This document shows positions 1 to 7,290 of a stretch of DNA of 16,510 nt, in pieces. Location of the stretch: contig JAVIYP010000062.1 in assembly GCA_031323845.1 (NCBI GenBank), forward strand, positions 1 through 16,510. Reading direction: 5' to 3'. Below the pieces are notes generated by a model, which saw nothing but the letters and a program-made list of their open reading frames with translations, was not told the origin of the DNA and did no database searches. How positions within the stretch are numbered: position 1 is the stretch's first letter; each line of letters starts with the position of its first letter. The DNA is from PUPG01 sp031323845. GTDB taxonomy: Bacteria > Bacteroidota > Bacteroidia > Bacteroidales > UBA7960. The translations under genes were made by a program, and so were the position numbers.

Positions 1-150
1 CGTTCGACAAAAGATAATCATTCCGTATTCAAAAATACGCAAGAAGATGGAATTTACCATGGTTTTTCAGGAGTTCTTCCTGCAGGAGCCTTTTTGCCGG
101 CATTAGATGCAATGTGGCAGGGCCTTGATAGTCAGGCCTCCGGAACAGGG
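1..150. other. Non-coding edge downstream of the nitroreductase gene
   Basis: No gene is supported between the window edge and the 3' end of the minus-strand nitroreductase gene. The stretch holds three small palindromes: a 6-bp stem with a 4-nt loop at 24-39 (CGTATT/AATACG), a self-complementary 10-mer TCCTGCAGGA at 78-87, and a 5-bp stem at 121-138 (GGCCT/AGGCC) lying 13 nt beyond the nitroreductase stop codon. None is followed by a clear T-run on the minus strand, so I do not call a terminator. Confidence 0.5.
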
Positions 151-741
151 TTAAAACTCCGCTTTATTCCCAAACCGTCCGCTAAACACCAATGCTTCGG
201 GAAGCAGTCTTTCCCTGGGTTGCCGTTCCATATCGGCAAAGTTGGGCTTAAGCCTCTCAGGAACATCCTGGTAGCCGATGGCGGTCATGACAAGAGGCTC
301 AAAATCATCCGGGATGGCAAAGGCTTCACGGGCGTTCTTTTTACTGAAGCCACCCATCTGATGCGACTTCAGGCCTTCTGCCTCAGCCTGGATGCTCAGG
401 TAGGCCACGCTTTGTCCGACATCATACTGGTAAACCGTGTTTTCTGCTCCTTTTGATGATGTTTTTTTGCCTATGGCCAGCACCAGCACAGGTGCATTAA
501 TAGCCCAGATCTGGTTAAACTCAACCAGGCACGAGTGCAGCTTATCGTAGGTTTCATCGCCTTTGATGCCGACAATGAACCGCCAGGGCTGCTCGTTAAA
601 ACTGGACGGCGCCCAACGGGCAGCTTCAAAAATCCGCTGCAGCATTTCGGCTTGAACCGGTTTATCGGAAAAGGATCGCGGACTCCACCGGTTTTTTATT
701 TCGGGAATAATAGTTAGTGAGGTAAGGGCTGGTTTTTCCAT
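151..741 (-). CDS. Nitroreductase-family FMN-dependent oxidoreductase
   Basis: The product is a 196-residue cytoplasmic flavoprotein of the nitroreductase superfamily, whose members bind FMN, usually work as dimers, and pass electrons from NAD(P)H to nitro compounds, quinones or other acceptors. The physiological substrate cannot be read from sequence. Visible family signatures are the N-terminal FMN-phosphate motif RWSPRSF (residues 18-24), AARWAPSSFNEQPWRF at about 40-55, and the C-terminal segment with GGFSKKNAREAF and the following hydrophobic strand ending AIGY. The length is normal for the single-domain family. I start at the ATG ending at 741 because the protein then begins MEKPALTS, as is usual for relatives. 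An in-frame ATG at 783 and a TTG at 792 would add a lysine-rich, AT-rich extension that looks like untranslated leader. No Shine-Dalgarno sequence is evident. It is transcribed away from tyrS and stands alone here. Confidence 0.9.
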   Translation of the reverse strand: MEKPALTSLTIIPEIKNRWSPRSFSDKPVQAEMLQRIFEAARWAPSSFNEQPWRFIVGIKGDETYDKLHSCLVEFNQIWAINAPVLVLAIGKKTSSKGAENTVYQYDVGQSVAYLSIQAEAEGLKSHQMGGFSKKNAREAFAIPDDFEPLVMTAIGYQDVPERLKPNFADMERQPRERLLPEALVFSGRFGNKAEF

Positions 742-1274
742 TCGATTATTTTTTTTAAAAGTATACAATTTATTTCGTTTCATAATTATCAATGCGGATA
801 CTGTGCCTCCGGTCCGCTTTCAGGATCACTGTTTTGTTTAACGCCTGTTTTGCCTGTTCATGAACGTTAAACCAGACATCAAAGCGTTCGTAAAGGTCTC
901 ACAACACATCACTTCTTTGTAAAACACATCACCTTTCATACTCCTTTGTGTCAAAAAACATCCATACAGCGGATTGATAATATGCATTTGTTTAATATTT
1001 GTTTCGTAACTTATAACAACAAGGGCGTACAATTGTTTAGCCCTGAAACGCATTAATGCGAATACATACGGAGTATTTGTGATGGGCTGTTGTTTTCAGC
1101 ACAGTGGTTTCACAAAACGAACACGGATTATCGAATGATTATTTTCAAAGTAATTATCTTTGTCAGGGAATTGGGTGCTTTGTTTGCTTTTTTTTGGAAT
1201 ATGAAGCAGGACTTTGCGGGCAGGGACCTAAGGCTGCAACCATTACAGGTTTAATTCTTAAACACACTGAAATA
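742..1274. other. Divergent intergenic region between nitroreductase gene and tyrS
   Basis: This 533-bp AT-rich stretch separates two divergently transcribed genes and should carry both promoters. It contains a perfect 10-bp palindrome GTTCATGAAC (856-865), a 10-bp direct repeat AACACATCAC at 903-912 and 923-932, and one good plus-strand -7 box (1155-1162). A minus-strand open frame at 838-1053 (71 codons) has no recognisable protein character and I do not call it. No RNA gene was recognised. Confidence 0.55.
1155..1162 (+). promoter_or_regulatory. Candidate Bacteroidota -7 promoter element for tyrS
   Basis: TATCTTTG matches the TAnnTTTG -7 consensus known for the Bacteroidota housekeeping sigma factor. 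It lies about 113 nt before the tyrS start, which would leave a leader of roughly 105 nt. No convincing TTG/TTTG -33 element is seen at the expected distance, so the call rests on the -7 match alone. Confidence 0.4.
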
Positions 1275-2552
1275 ATGTCATTTACAGAGGAATTGCAATG
1301 GCGGGGCATGGTTCACGACATGATGCCGGGCACGGAGGAGCAGTTAAAGAAGGAACAGACCACGGCTTATGTGGGGATTGACCCTACTGCCGACTCCCTG
1401 CATATCGGACACCTGGTGTCGGTAATGATGCTCAAGCACCTGCAGTTAGCCGGGCATAAACCCATTGCTCTTGTTGGTGGCGCCACGGGTATGATTGGCG
1501 ACCCTTCGGGGAAGAATGAGGAGCGCAGCCTGCTGTCGGAAGACGTGTTGAGGCATAACGAAGAAGCCATAAAGAAGCAGCTGCTTAAGTTCCTGGATTT
1601 TGACTGTGGTGCGAACAGTGCTGAGATCGTGAACAACTACGACTGGATGAAGGAATTCACTTTCCTGGGGTTTTTGCGTGAAGTGGGCAAGCATATCAGT
1701 GTGAATTATATGATGGCAAAGGACGCTGTTAAAAACCGGCTGGAAACGGGCATCTCCTTTACGGAGTTCAGCTACCAGCTGGTTCAGGCGTATGACTTTT
1801 TGCATCTTTATGAGAAGAAGGGTTGCAGGTTGCAGATGGGCGGCAGCGATCAGTGGGGAAACATCACCACGGGCACGGAACTGATACGGCGCAAAACCGG
1901 GGGTGAGGTCTTTGCCCTGACGTGTCCGCTGATCACCAAAGCAGACGGCACAAAATTCGGCAAAACCGAAAAAGGCAATGTATGGCTTGATGCCCGCTAT
2001 ACCTCTCCCTATCACTTTTACCAGTTCTGGCTTAACTGCCCGGATGCCGACAGTGAACGTTACATAAAGATCTTTACCCTCCGCTCTGGAGAGGAGATCG
2101 ACGCCCTTATTGCCGGACACCGGGAAGCGCCTCATCAGCGGCTGCTCCAGAAGACGCTGGCGGAGGATATCACCCTGAGGGTGCACGGCCGTGAAGCCTA
2201 TGATACGGCCGTGGAGGCATCGGGCATACTCTTTGGCAAAGGCACCACGGAAAACCTTCGCAAACTTCCTGAGGATGTTTTCCTGGCCGTTTTTGACGGC
2301 GTTCCCATGTTCGACGTAGCCCGCGACCATGTCGCTGCTGGCATAAGCATAACAGACTTCCTGGCAACATCAACAGGTATTGCCAAGTCCAAAGGAGAGG
2401 CCCGAAGAATGCTGGCTGAAGGCAGCATCAGTATCAATAAAACACGCGTTACTGAAAACGAAACAGTTGGGCCCGAACACCTGATCAGCAATAAATACAT
2501 CCTCGTCCAGCGGGGCAGGAAGAACTATTTCCTTGTAAAAATCACAGCCTGA
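1275..2552 (+). CDS. tyrS: Tyrosyl-tRNA synthetase
   Basis: This class I aminoacyl-tRNA synthetase charges tRNA-Tyr with tyrosine using ATP in the cytoplasm. The 425 residues match the usual bacterial TyrRS length. The catalytic Rossmann domain carries the HIGH signature at residues 43-46 (context DSLHIGHL), the GGATGMIGDPSG segment, the tyrosine-site motif GGSDQWGN, and a KMSKS-type loop in the form KFGKT at residues 227-231. The C-terminal part, from about residue 355, is an S4-type RNA-binding domain (SKGEARRMLAEGSISIN, followed by the KYILVQRGRKNYFLV end). The reading frame stays open upstream to a GTG at 1104, but the 57 extra codons encode no TyrRS sequence and are Cys/Phe-rich, so the ATG at 1275 is the start. 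A terminator-like hairpin follows 18 bp after the stop. Confidence 0.97.
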   Translation: MSFTEELQWRGMVHDMMPGTEEQLKKEQTTAYVGIDPTADSLHIGHLVSVMMLKHLQLAGHKPIALVGGATGMIGDPSGKNEERSLLSEDVLRHNEEAIKKQLLKFLDFDCGANSAEIVNNYDWMKEFTFLGFLREVGKHISVNYMMAKDAVKNRLETGISFTEFSYQLVQAYDFLHLYEKKGCRLQMGGSDQWGNITTGTELIRRKTGGEVFALTCPLITKADGTKFGKTEKGNVWLDARYTSPYHFYQFWLNCPDADSERYIKIFTLRSGEEIDALIAGHREAPHQRLLQKTLAEDITLRVHGREAYDTAVEASGILFGKGTTENLRKLPEDVFLAVFDGVPMFDVARDHVAAGISITDFLATSTGIAKSKGEARRMLAEGSISINKTRVTENETVGPEHLISNKYILVQRGRKNYFLVKITA

Positions 2553-2570
2553 GATTAACGAAAGAATCAA

Positions 2571-2598
2571 CAACCTTGGCGCTGGTCGGCCGGGGTTG
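2571..2598 (+). terminator. Hairpin between tyrS and the amylase gene
   Basis: A 10-bp stem with two G-T wobbles pairs CAACCTTGGC (2571-2580) with GCCGGGGTTG (2589-2598) across an 8-nt loop. It is followed by TTTAAAATAAA, so the T-run is only three to four bases when the last stem T is counted. It sits between the tyrS stop (2552) and the amylase ATG (2617), so it could terminate or attenuate readthrough. The weak T-tract keeps the call moderate. Confidence 0.5.
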
Positions 2599-2616
2599 TT
2601 TAAAATAAACTCAAAA

Positions 2617-5034
2617 ATGATTAACAGCATGCATCCCTCAAAAAAACATACTTGGCCAACAGCGATTTTGTTGATCGGACTGTTGTTGGTATGGTCTTGC
2701 CAGCCCAGGCCACAATCCCTATTTGCAAACGGTGATGACATTTACGGCCTGGCAACGCCGGTGCAGCTCACCGGTGATACAACCATAGTGTATCTGTCCG
2801 ACTATTTTGTTTACGGCTCAGAGGCCGGAATTGACAGCGTAACCGGAACACCACGGCTGCATTATGAGCTTTCGGACGACAAGTCCATGCTGTACATTAT
2901 TTCACGCTCAAATTTTATCCCCCACCTTTCTGAGTTAAAAATCTGGCTCGATGGAACGGCATACAGCCTGATGGTCAGGCGCAGCAAGCTGGAACGCTTT
3001 ATGTTTACGTTTGATCCGGGTGATGCCCGTTACCGCACGGTTGCGTTGCGCGGTGAAATGAACGACTGGAGTCCGGTGGCAAACCGGATGAATCTTATCG
3101 ACGGCAAATGGCAGACCGAGCTGAGGCTGAATCCCGGACGGTACCAGTACCTTATTGTGGCCAACGGCAGAGACATGCTTGATCCCAACAACCCCAACAT
3201 TGTCGACAACAACATCGGAGGTTTCAACTCCCTGCTGGAAGTTGGAAACACGGACATCTCGCTGACGCCACATCTTTTTACGCAACGCCACAACAGGCAT
3301 ACCATTGACCTGGGCGTGCAAAACACCGCCGATCAGGTGTTTGTTTTTTGGCAGAACTTCCGTCTTCCTGAATCAAATCTGGACCATCTGGATAACGGGA
3401 TAAGAATACATGTGCCGGGTGATGCATTGAGGCAGCAGCGCAGCTTTTTGAGGGTCTGGGCGTACAATGAGCACGGACCGTCCAATGACCTGCTGATCCC
3501 TCTTGAGTTTGGCAGGCCTGTAACGGAAACGTCGTTGCTTACCCGGGAGGATAAAGAAGCCACCATCCTGTACTTCATGATGGTTGACAGGTTCAACAAC
3601 GGCAATCCTGATAATGATGATCCGGTTGATCATCCGGAGGTTGCTGACAGAGCTAATTTCTGGGGCGGCGATATTGCCGGTATCACTGAGAAAATCCGTG
3701 ACGGCTATTTTGACATGCTGGGCATAAACACGATCTGGATGTCGCCCATTACCCAGAACCCGCTGAAAGCCTACCGTGAATTTCCACCTCCGAGGCGCAT
3801 GTATACCGGCTATCACGGCTACTGGCCTATCACACTGACAACCCTTGACCATCGCTTTGGAACCGAAGAGGAAATGCACGAACTGGTTCAGATGGCACAC
3901 GGCAACAACCTCAGCGTAATGCTTGACTTCGTTTCCAACCATGTGCATGAGGATAACCCCATCATTATTGAAAACCCTCACTGGGCAACCACCCTGAACC
4001 TGCCGGATGGCCGCAAAAACATAAGGCTGTGGGATGAACACAGGCTGACCACATGGTTTGACACCTTTTTGCCAAGCCTGGACTTTACGAATCCGGACGT
4101 CATCGAGCTTATGTCCGACAGTGCTTTCTTCTGGATAGACCACTATGGTATGGACGGCTTCAGGCATGATGCCACCAAGCATGTGAACCTGGAGTTCTGG
4201 CGCAGGTTGACCAGCAAGCTGAAAGAAGCGTATATGATTCCGAACAACAAACGGCTTTTTCAGATCGGGGAGACCTTTGGCAGCCGTGAGCTGATAGGCA
4301 GCTATGTGGGAAGCGGCCTGCTGGACGGACAATTTGACTTCAACCTGTATTTTGATGCACGCACGGTGTTTGCCAGCGATGAGGCTTCTTTCGAAACGCT
4401 TAATTACAGCCTTTACCAAAGCTTCAGTCATTACGGATTCAACAACCTTATGGGGAACATCACCGGCAACCACGACCTGCCGCGTTTTATTTCACTGGCC
4501 GGCGGAGATTTGCGCTTTGATGAAGACGACACCGAACCGGGCTGGGAGAGAGAAATCGGCGTCGGCGACCCCGTCGGCTATAACAAGCTTTCGCAGCTCA
4601 CAGCCTTTATCATGACCATTCCGGGCGTCCCCGTTATCTATTATGGTGATGAGGTTGGACTGCCCGGCGCCAGCGACCCCGACAGCAGACGACCGATGAA
4701 GTTCGATAACCTTACTCCTGAACAATCATGGGTGCGCGACAGAGCCGCCCGGCTGGCCCACCTCAGAAGCAACCACCCGGTATTTATCTATGGAGATTTT
4801 AAAACACTTAAAGTCAGCCAGAATGAATATGTTTATGCACGTTCTTATTTTGAAGAAAAAGCCCTGGTGCTGTTTAACCGCGACAGAGAAGCCAGGATCA
4901 TCAGCATAGAACTTCCGGAAAGGTTTACAGGCATCACGTATGAGGCGCAGTTTGGCCACCCCTACATAATTAACGGCAATGTGCTCGAAATAACCATGAA
5001 ACCCAACAGTTATGAGGTGCTGGTGTCCAGATAA
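2617..5034 (+). CDS. Alpha-amylase family (GH13) lipoprotein with N-terminal carbohydrate-binding-like domain
   Basis: The predicted product is an 805-residue exported glycoside hydrolase acting on alpha-glucans or maltooligosaccharides. The N-terminus has a lipoprotein signal: a hydrophobic run AILLIGLLLVWS followed by Cys28, the probable lipidated residue. After a beta-rich segment, residues about 130-215 resemble a CBM48/E-set module (ALRGEMNDWSP, WQTELRLNPGRYQYLI), then a further Ig-like stretch, then the GH13 barrel from about residue 314. All four conserved GH13 regions are present: region I DFVSNHVH (Asp437), region II GFRHDATKH (nucleophile Asp518), region III GETFG (acid/base Glu552) and region IV GNHD (Asp620). 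A C-terminal beta domain closes the protein. Relatives include cyclomaltodextrinase, neopullulanase and SusA-type enzymes; exact specificity cannot be set from sequence. The frame opens at a TTG (2596) inside the upstream hairpin, and a second ATG exists at 2629. I prefer 2617; either ATG keeps the lipobox. No SusC, SusD or sugar regulator is adjacent. Confidence 0.92.
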   Translation: MINSMHPSKKHTWPTAILLIGLLLVWSCQPRPQSLFANGDDIYGLATPVQLTGDTTIVYLSDYFVYGSEAGIDSVTGTPRLHYELSDDKSMLYIISRSNFIPHLSELKIWLDGTAYSLMVRRSKLERFMFTFDPGDARYRTVALRGEMNDWSPVANRMNLIDGKWQTELRLNPGRYQYLIVANGRDMLDPNNPNIVDNNIGGFNSLLEVGNTDISLTPHLFTQRHNRHTIDLGVQNTADQVFVFWQNFRLPESNLDHLDNGIRIHVPGDALRQQRSFLRVWAYNEHGPSNDLLIPLEFGRPVTETSLLTREDKEATILYFMMVDRFNNGNPDNDDPVDHPEVADRANFWGGDIAGITEKIRDGYFDMLGINTIWMSPITQNPLKAYREFPPPRRMYTGYHGYWPITLTTLDHRFGTEEEMHELVQMAHGNNLSVMLDFVSNHVHEDNPIIIENPHWATTLNLPDGRKNIRLWDEHRLTTWFDTFLPSLDFTNPDVIELMSDSAFFWIDHYGMDGFRHDATKHVNLEFWRRLTSKLKEAYMIPNNKRLFQIGETFGSRELIGSYVGSGLLDGQFDFNLYFDARTVFASDEASFETLNYSLYQSFSHYGFNNLMGNITGNHDLPRFISLAGGDLRFDEDDTEPGWEREIGVGDPVGYNKLSQLTAFIMTIPGVPVIYYGDEVGLPGASDPDSRRPMKFDNLTPEQSWVRDRAARLAHLRSNHPVFIYGDFKTLKVSQNEYVYARSYFEEKALVLFNRDREARIISIELPERFTGITYEAQFGHPYIINGNVLEITMKPNSYEVLVSR

Positions 5035-5051
5035 AGCGCCCATTTCGAAGA

Positions 5052-5077
5052 TCCCGACCACTCGGGAATAAATTTTT
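5052..5077 (+). terminator. Rho-independent terminator after the amylase gene
   Basis: A perfect 6-bp stem TCCCGA/TCGGGA (5052-5057 and 5062-5067) with a CCAC loop begins 18 bp past the stop codon, followed by ATAAA and then five T (5073-5077). The gap between stem and T-run is longer than ideal, but the position directly behind the gene supports termination. Confidence 0.6.
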
Positions 5078-5105
5078 CAACACACAGGAGTATGAATATA
5101 TTAGA

Positions 5106-5164
5106 TGGAAGCTGGAAGGAAGTAAGTGAGGTCGAAGCTCGAAGCTGGAAGCTGGAAGGAAGTA
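5106..5164. repeat. 7-nt-unit repeat array with 19-bp direct repeat
   Basis: Units of the form T(G/C)GAAG(C/G) occur at 5106, 5113, 5132, 5139, 5146 and 5153. The 19-mer TGGAAGCTGGAAGGAAGTA is present exactly at 5106-5124 and again at 5146-5164, a 40-bp period. The 13-mer TCGAAGCTCGAAG (5132-5144) recurs at 16359-16371 near the other end of the window, so this looks like a dispersed intergenic repeat family rather than local slippage alone. Confidence 0.85.
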
Positions 5165-5169
5165 TGTTG

Positions 5170-5218
5170 GCTTTTGGCAGTTGGCAGGTTTTCTTGCTAA
5201 TAGCTAAAGGCCAAAAGC
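5170..5218. repeat. 9-bp inverted repeat
   Basis: GCTTTTGGC (5170-5178) is perfectly complementary to GCCAAAAGC (5210-5218), with 31 nt between. The interior contains the short direct repeats TTGGCAG/TTGGCAG and GCTAA/GCTAA. It directly abuts the heptad array and may belong to the same repeat element. Confidence 0.6.
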
Positions 5219-5284
5219 GGAAAAAATGAAATGTGAAAAATCAACGATTAAACGATTGAGCCCACTCCTAAAAGTCCAAAAAAC

Positions 5285-5381
5285 GCCACAGATTCACAGA
5301 TTTGAACATTTGTTCCTTTTTATGTTATTGAATATGAGCACATTAAAATTTTTATAATTTCATAATCTGTGAATCTGTGGC
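5285..5381. repeat. Perfect 18-bp inverted repeat with AT-rich 61-nt centre
   Basis: GCCACAGATTCACAGATT (5285-5302) is the exact reverse complement of AATCTGTGAATCTGTGGC (5364-5381). Each arm is itself built of two similar halves (CACAGATT twice). The 61-nt centre is strongly AT-rich and contains a small GAAC/GTTC hairpin (5304-5315). No reading frame spans it. It could be a REP- or MITE-like dispersed element; it is not followed by a T-run and is far from either gene, so a plain terminator is less likely. Confidence 0.85.
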
Positions 5382-5591
5382 TATAATCGACTTTTCGTAG
5401 CGGACTCATCTTTTTATTTCTCAAACGTTCTTATGTTCAGAAATGCAAAAACCGCACAACTTTGTTCCGGCATGACTCATGATGCTGCCCGGTGACCGGA
5501 AACGGAGGTGGTTGCGTAAACTGTGCGACCCGGAAGGATGTAGTACGGTATTTGCAAAAGCTTGATCGTCAATAATTATATTTTTTACGTT

Positions 5592-7070
5592 ATGAAATAT
5601 CTGGTTGTTTTATTCTTCGTGCTTGTTTTTTCTGGAGCTGCTGCCGGTCATGAAAGTCCTGCAGCCAGGATGCTCACTTTGGAGGAGGTGGTGGCCATTG
5701 CCCGCGAACATTCTCCTGATGCCATGATGGCGCGTCACCGCTACCGCGGAAGGTACTGGCAATATCGCACTTTTCGCGCGGGCTACCTCCCGAATCTGCG
5801 TTTTGATGCCACAATTCCCAACCTCAATCGCAGCATTTCACCCATCACCCTGCCCGACGGCAGCGACATATTCATTCGCAGAAGCCTGGCGACATCCTCA
5901 GGTAACCTTTCGCTGAACCAAACCATAGGCCTGACAGGAGGTCAGCTGTTTGTGCGGTCAGGGCTGCAGCGCATTGACCTCATCGGCGATGATGGCAACA
6001 AGGTGTCCTACCTGGCAACACCCGTGAATATTGGGTACAGCCAACCCATTTTTTCCTACAACCCGTATAAGTGGGAGAGGCGTATTGAACCCATTCGCTA
6101 TAAGGAAGCAAGGCGTCAATACCTGGAGAGCCTGGAAGAGATCTCCATTAGGGCCACCAACATATTTTTCGACCTTCTGCTGGCCCAGATCAACAGAGAC
6201 ATCAACAAAATCAACCTGTCGAGCAACGACACCTTGTACCGGATCGCCCAGGGACGCTATGAGCTGGGACGGATCGCCGAGAATGACCTGTTGCAGATGG
6301 AGCTTAATGTGTTGAATTCCGAGGCCACGCTCGAACAATCATTCATAGATTATGAGGCCGCCTTGTTCAGGTTTCGGTCTTTCCTGGCCCTCGACGACAA
6401 CCGCCCGGTGGAACTGCTTCCCCCCGATGAACCTCATAAAATTCGGGTCGATGTGGGAGTCGCCCTGATAGAGGCCCGCAACAACCGGGCCGACATCCTG
6501 ACGCGTGAACGGCAGCTGATAGAGGCTGACAGCCAGGTGGACCAGGCAAAGGCAGAGAACAGGTTTAATGCCAATTTATTTGCTGTGTACGGGTTGACCC
6601 AAAGTGCCGAAGAGCTCGGTGATGCTTACCGGAACCCGATGGACCAGCAACAACTGTCGGTAGGGATACAGATACCGATCCTTGACTGGGGCGTTTCCAA
6701 AGGACGTGTGAGGATGGCAGAATCAAACCGCGAGCTTGTCAGTACTACGGTGCAGCAGGCCCTGGTTGACTTTGAACAGGAGGTGTTTCTCAGGGTTATG
6801 GAGTTCAACATGCTCGACAACCAGCTGGAAATTGCCAGGAAGGCCGATGTTATTGCCGACAAGCGCTATGAAGTAACACGTCAGCGCTTCCTTATCGGAC
6901 GTATTGACATTATTGAGCTGAACCTCGCCCTCGAAGAAAAAGACCGTGCAAAGCAAAGATACCTTGCGGCCCTGCGCAACTATTGGCGGGGGTATTACGA
7001 GATGCGGCTGCTGACACTTTATGATTTTGTCAATGACGAGCCGATTCGTGTCGAATTCGAAAGGATTTAA
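5592..7070 (+). CDS. TolC-family outer-membrane efflux protein
   Basis: The product is 492 residues, the usual size for the TolC/OEP family, whose trimers form an outer-membrane channel with a long periplasmic helical barrel for drug efflux or type I export. A signal peptide is clear (MKYLVVLFFVLVFSGAAAG, cleavage probably just after). The mature protein starts with LTLEEVVAIAREHSPDAMMA, the standard first OEP helix, and shows two OEP-like halves: long amphipathic helices with the internal repeat signature RYELGRIAENDLLQMELNV in the first half and RFLIGRIDIIELNLALEEK in the second, and strand segments such as LSVGIQIPILDWGVSKGRV. The frame opens at a TTG (5562), but the ATG at 5592 gives the proper signal peptide. 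No adaptor (HlyD/MacA type), RND or ABC gene is adjacent, so its partner must lie elsewhere. Confidence 0.92.
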   Translation: MKYLVVLFFVLVFSGAAAGHESPAARMLTLEEVVAIAREHSPDAMMARHRYRGRYWQYRTFRAGYLPNLRFDATIPNLNRSISPITLPDGSDIFIRRSLATSSGNLSLNQTIGLTGGQLFVRSGLQRIDLIGDDGNKVSYLATPVNIGYSQPIFSYNPYKWERRIEPIRYKEARRQYLESLEEISIRATNIFFDLLLAQINRDINKINLSSNDTLYRIAQGRYELGRIAENDLLQMELNVLNSEATLEQSFIDYEAALFRFRSFLALDDNRPVELLPPDEPHKIRVDVGVALIEARNNRADILTRERQLIEADSQVDQAKAENRFNANLFAVYGLTQSAEELGDAYRNPMDQQQLSVGIQIPILDWGVSKGRVRMAESNRELVSTTVQQALVDFEQEVFLRVMEFNMLDNQLEIARKADVIADKRYEVTRQRFLIGRIDIIELNLALEEKDRAKQRYLAALRNYWRGYYEMRLLTLYDFVNDEPIRVEFERI

Positions 7071-7290
7071 CTCACGAAAGCCTGTGTCGCAGCTGTTGTC
7101 CGGTTTGTTCCTGCATGCCGGTAGTGCGTGTTAGGTTTTCCTTAAAAACACATCTTAATATTGTTGAAAAAGATGTATAATATAGATGTACAGAGGCAAG
7201 CGATTTGCATGTCAGGGATTTTAACAGGTGCCGGTGTGTAATTCCGAATACAAAAATTTCATTTAAATTTGACGTAAGACACAATTTTGG
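7071..7290. other. Intergenic region upstream of the GT9 gene
   Basis: This 220-bp stretch holds no supportable gene. It is AT-rich in its second half and contains the candidate -7 box at 7264-7271. No convincing terminator for the preceding TolC-family gene was seen; a CCGG...CCGG pairing lacks a T-run. Confidence 0.5.
7264..7271 (+). promoter_or_regulatory. Candidate -7 promoter element for the GT9 gene
   Basis: TAAATTTG fits the TAnnTTTG -7 pattern and lies 20 nt before the ATG at 7291, which would give a very short leader. No TTG -33 element is evident upstream. The surrounding sequence is AT-rich, so chance occurrence is possible. Confidence 0.35.

Larger units (their letters stand above)
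5035..5591. other. Repeat-rich intergenic region upstream of the tolC-like gene
   Basis: These 557 bp contain no supportable gene. In order they hold the amylase terminator (5052-5077), a 7-nt-unit repeat array with a 19-bp direct repeat (5106-5164), a 9-bp inverted repeat (5170-5218), a perfect 18-bp inverted repeat with a 61-nt centre (5285-5381), and a GC-richer stretch with nested pairing possibilities (5453-5527) just before the TolC-family gene. No exact TAnnTTTG box was found for that gene; CAACTTTG at 5457-5464 is one base off. Confidence 0.7.

Noticed and set aside
24..39. Terminator of the nitroreductase gene
   Set aside because: The stem is short and AT-rich, lies over 110 bp past the stop codon and lacks a T-run on the minus strand.
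94..456. Plus-strand 120-codon frame over the 3' half of the nitroreductase gene
   Set aside because: It is antisense to clear nitroreductase sequence and has no protein character.
838..1053. Minus-strand 71-codon frame in the tyrS upstream region
   Set aside because: It has no recognisable domain, no convincing start context, and overlaps repeat and palindrome sequence typical of regulatory DNA.
1446..2330. Minus-strand open frame (294 codons) inside tyrS
   Set aside because: It is antisense to a fully recognised TyrRS and has no independent family signature.
3373..4473. Long minus-strand open frame (366 codons) inside the GH13 gene
   Set aside because: It lies antisense to a gene with complete catalytic motifs, shows no recognisable protein family, and is explained by codon bias of the real gene.
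5453..5527. Cobalamin riboswitch upstream of the TolC-family gene
   Set aside because: Fragments such as GCTGCCC and AACTGTG recall B12-box pieces, but the conserved GCCACTG and the full order of boxes are missing.
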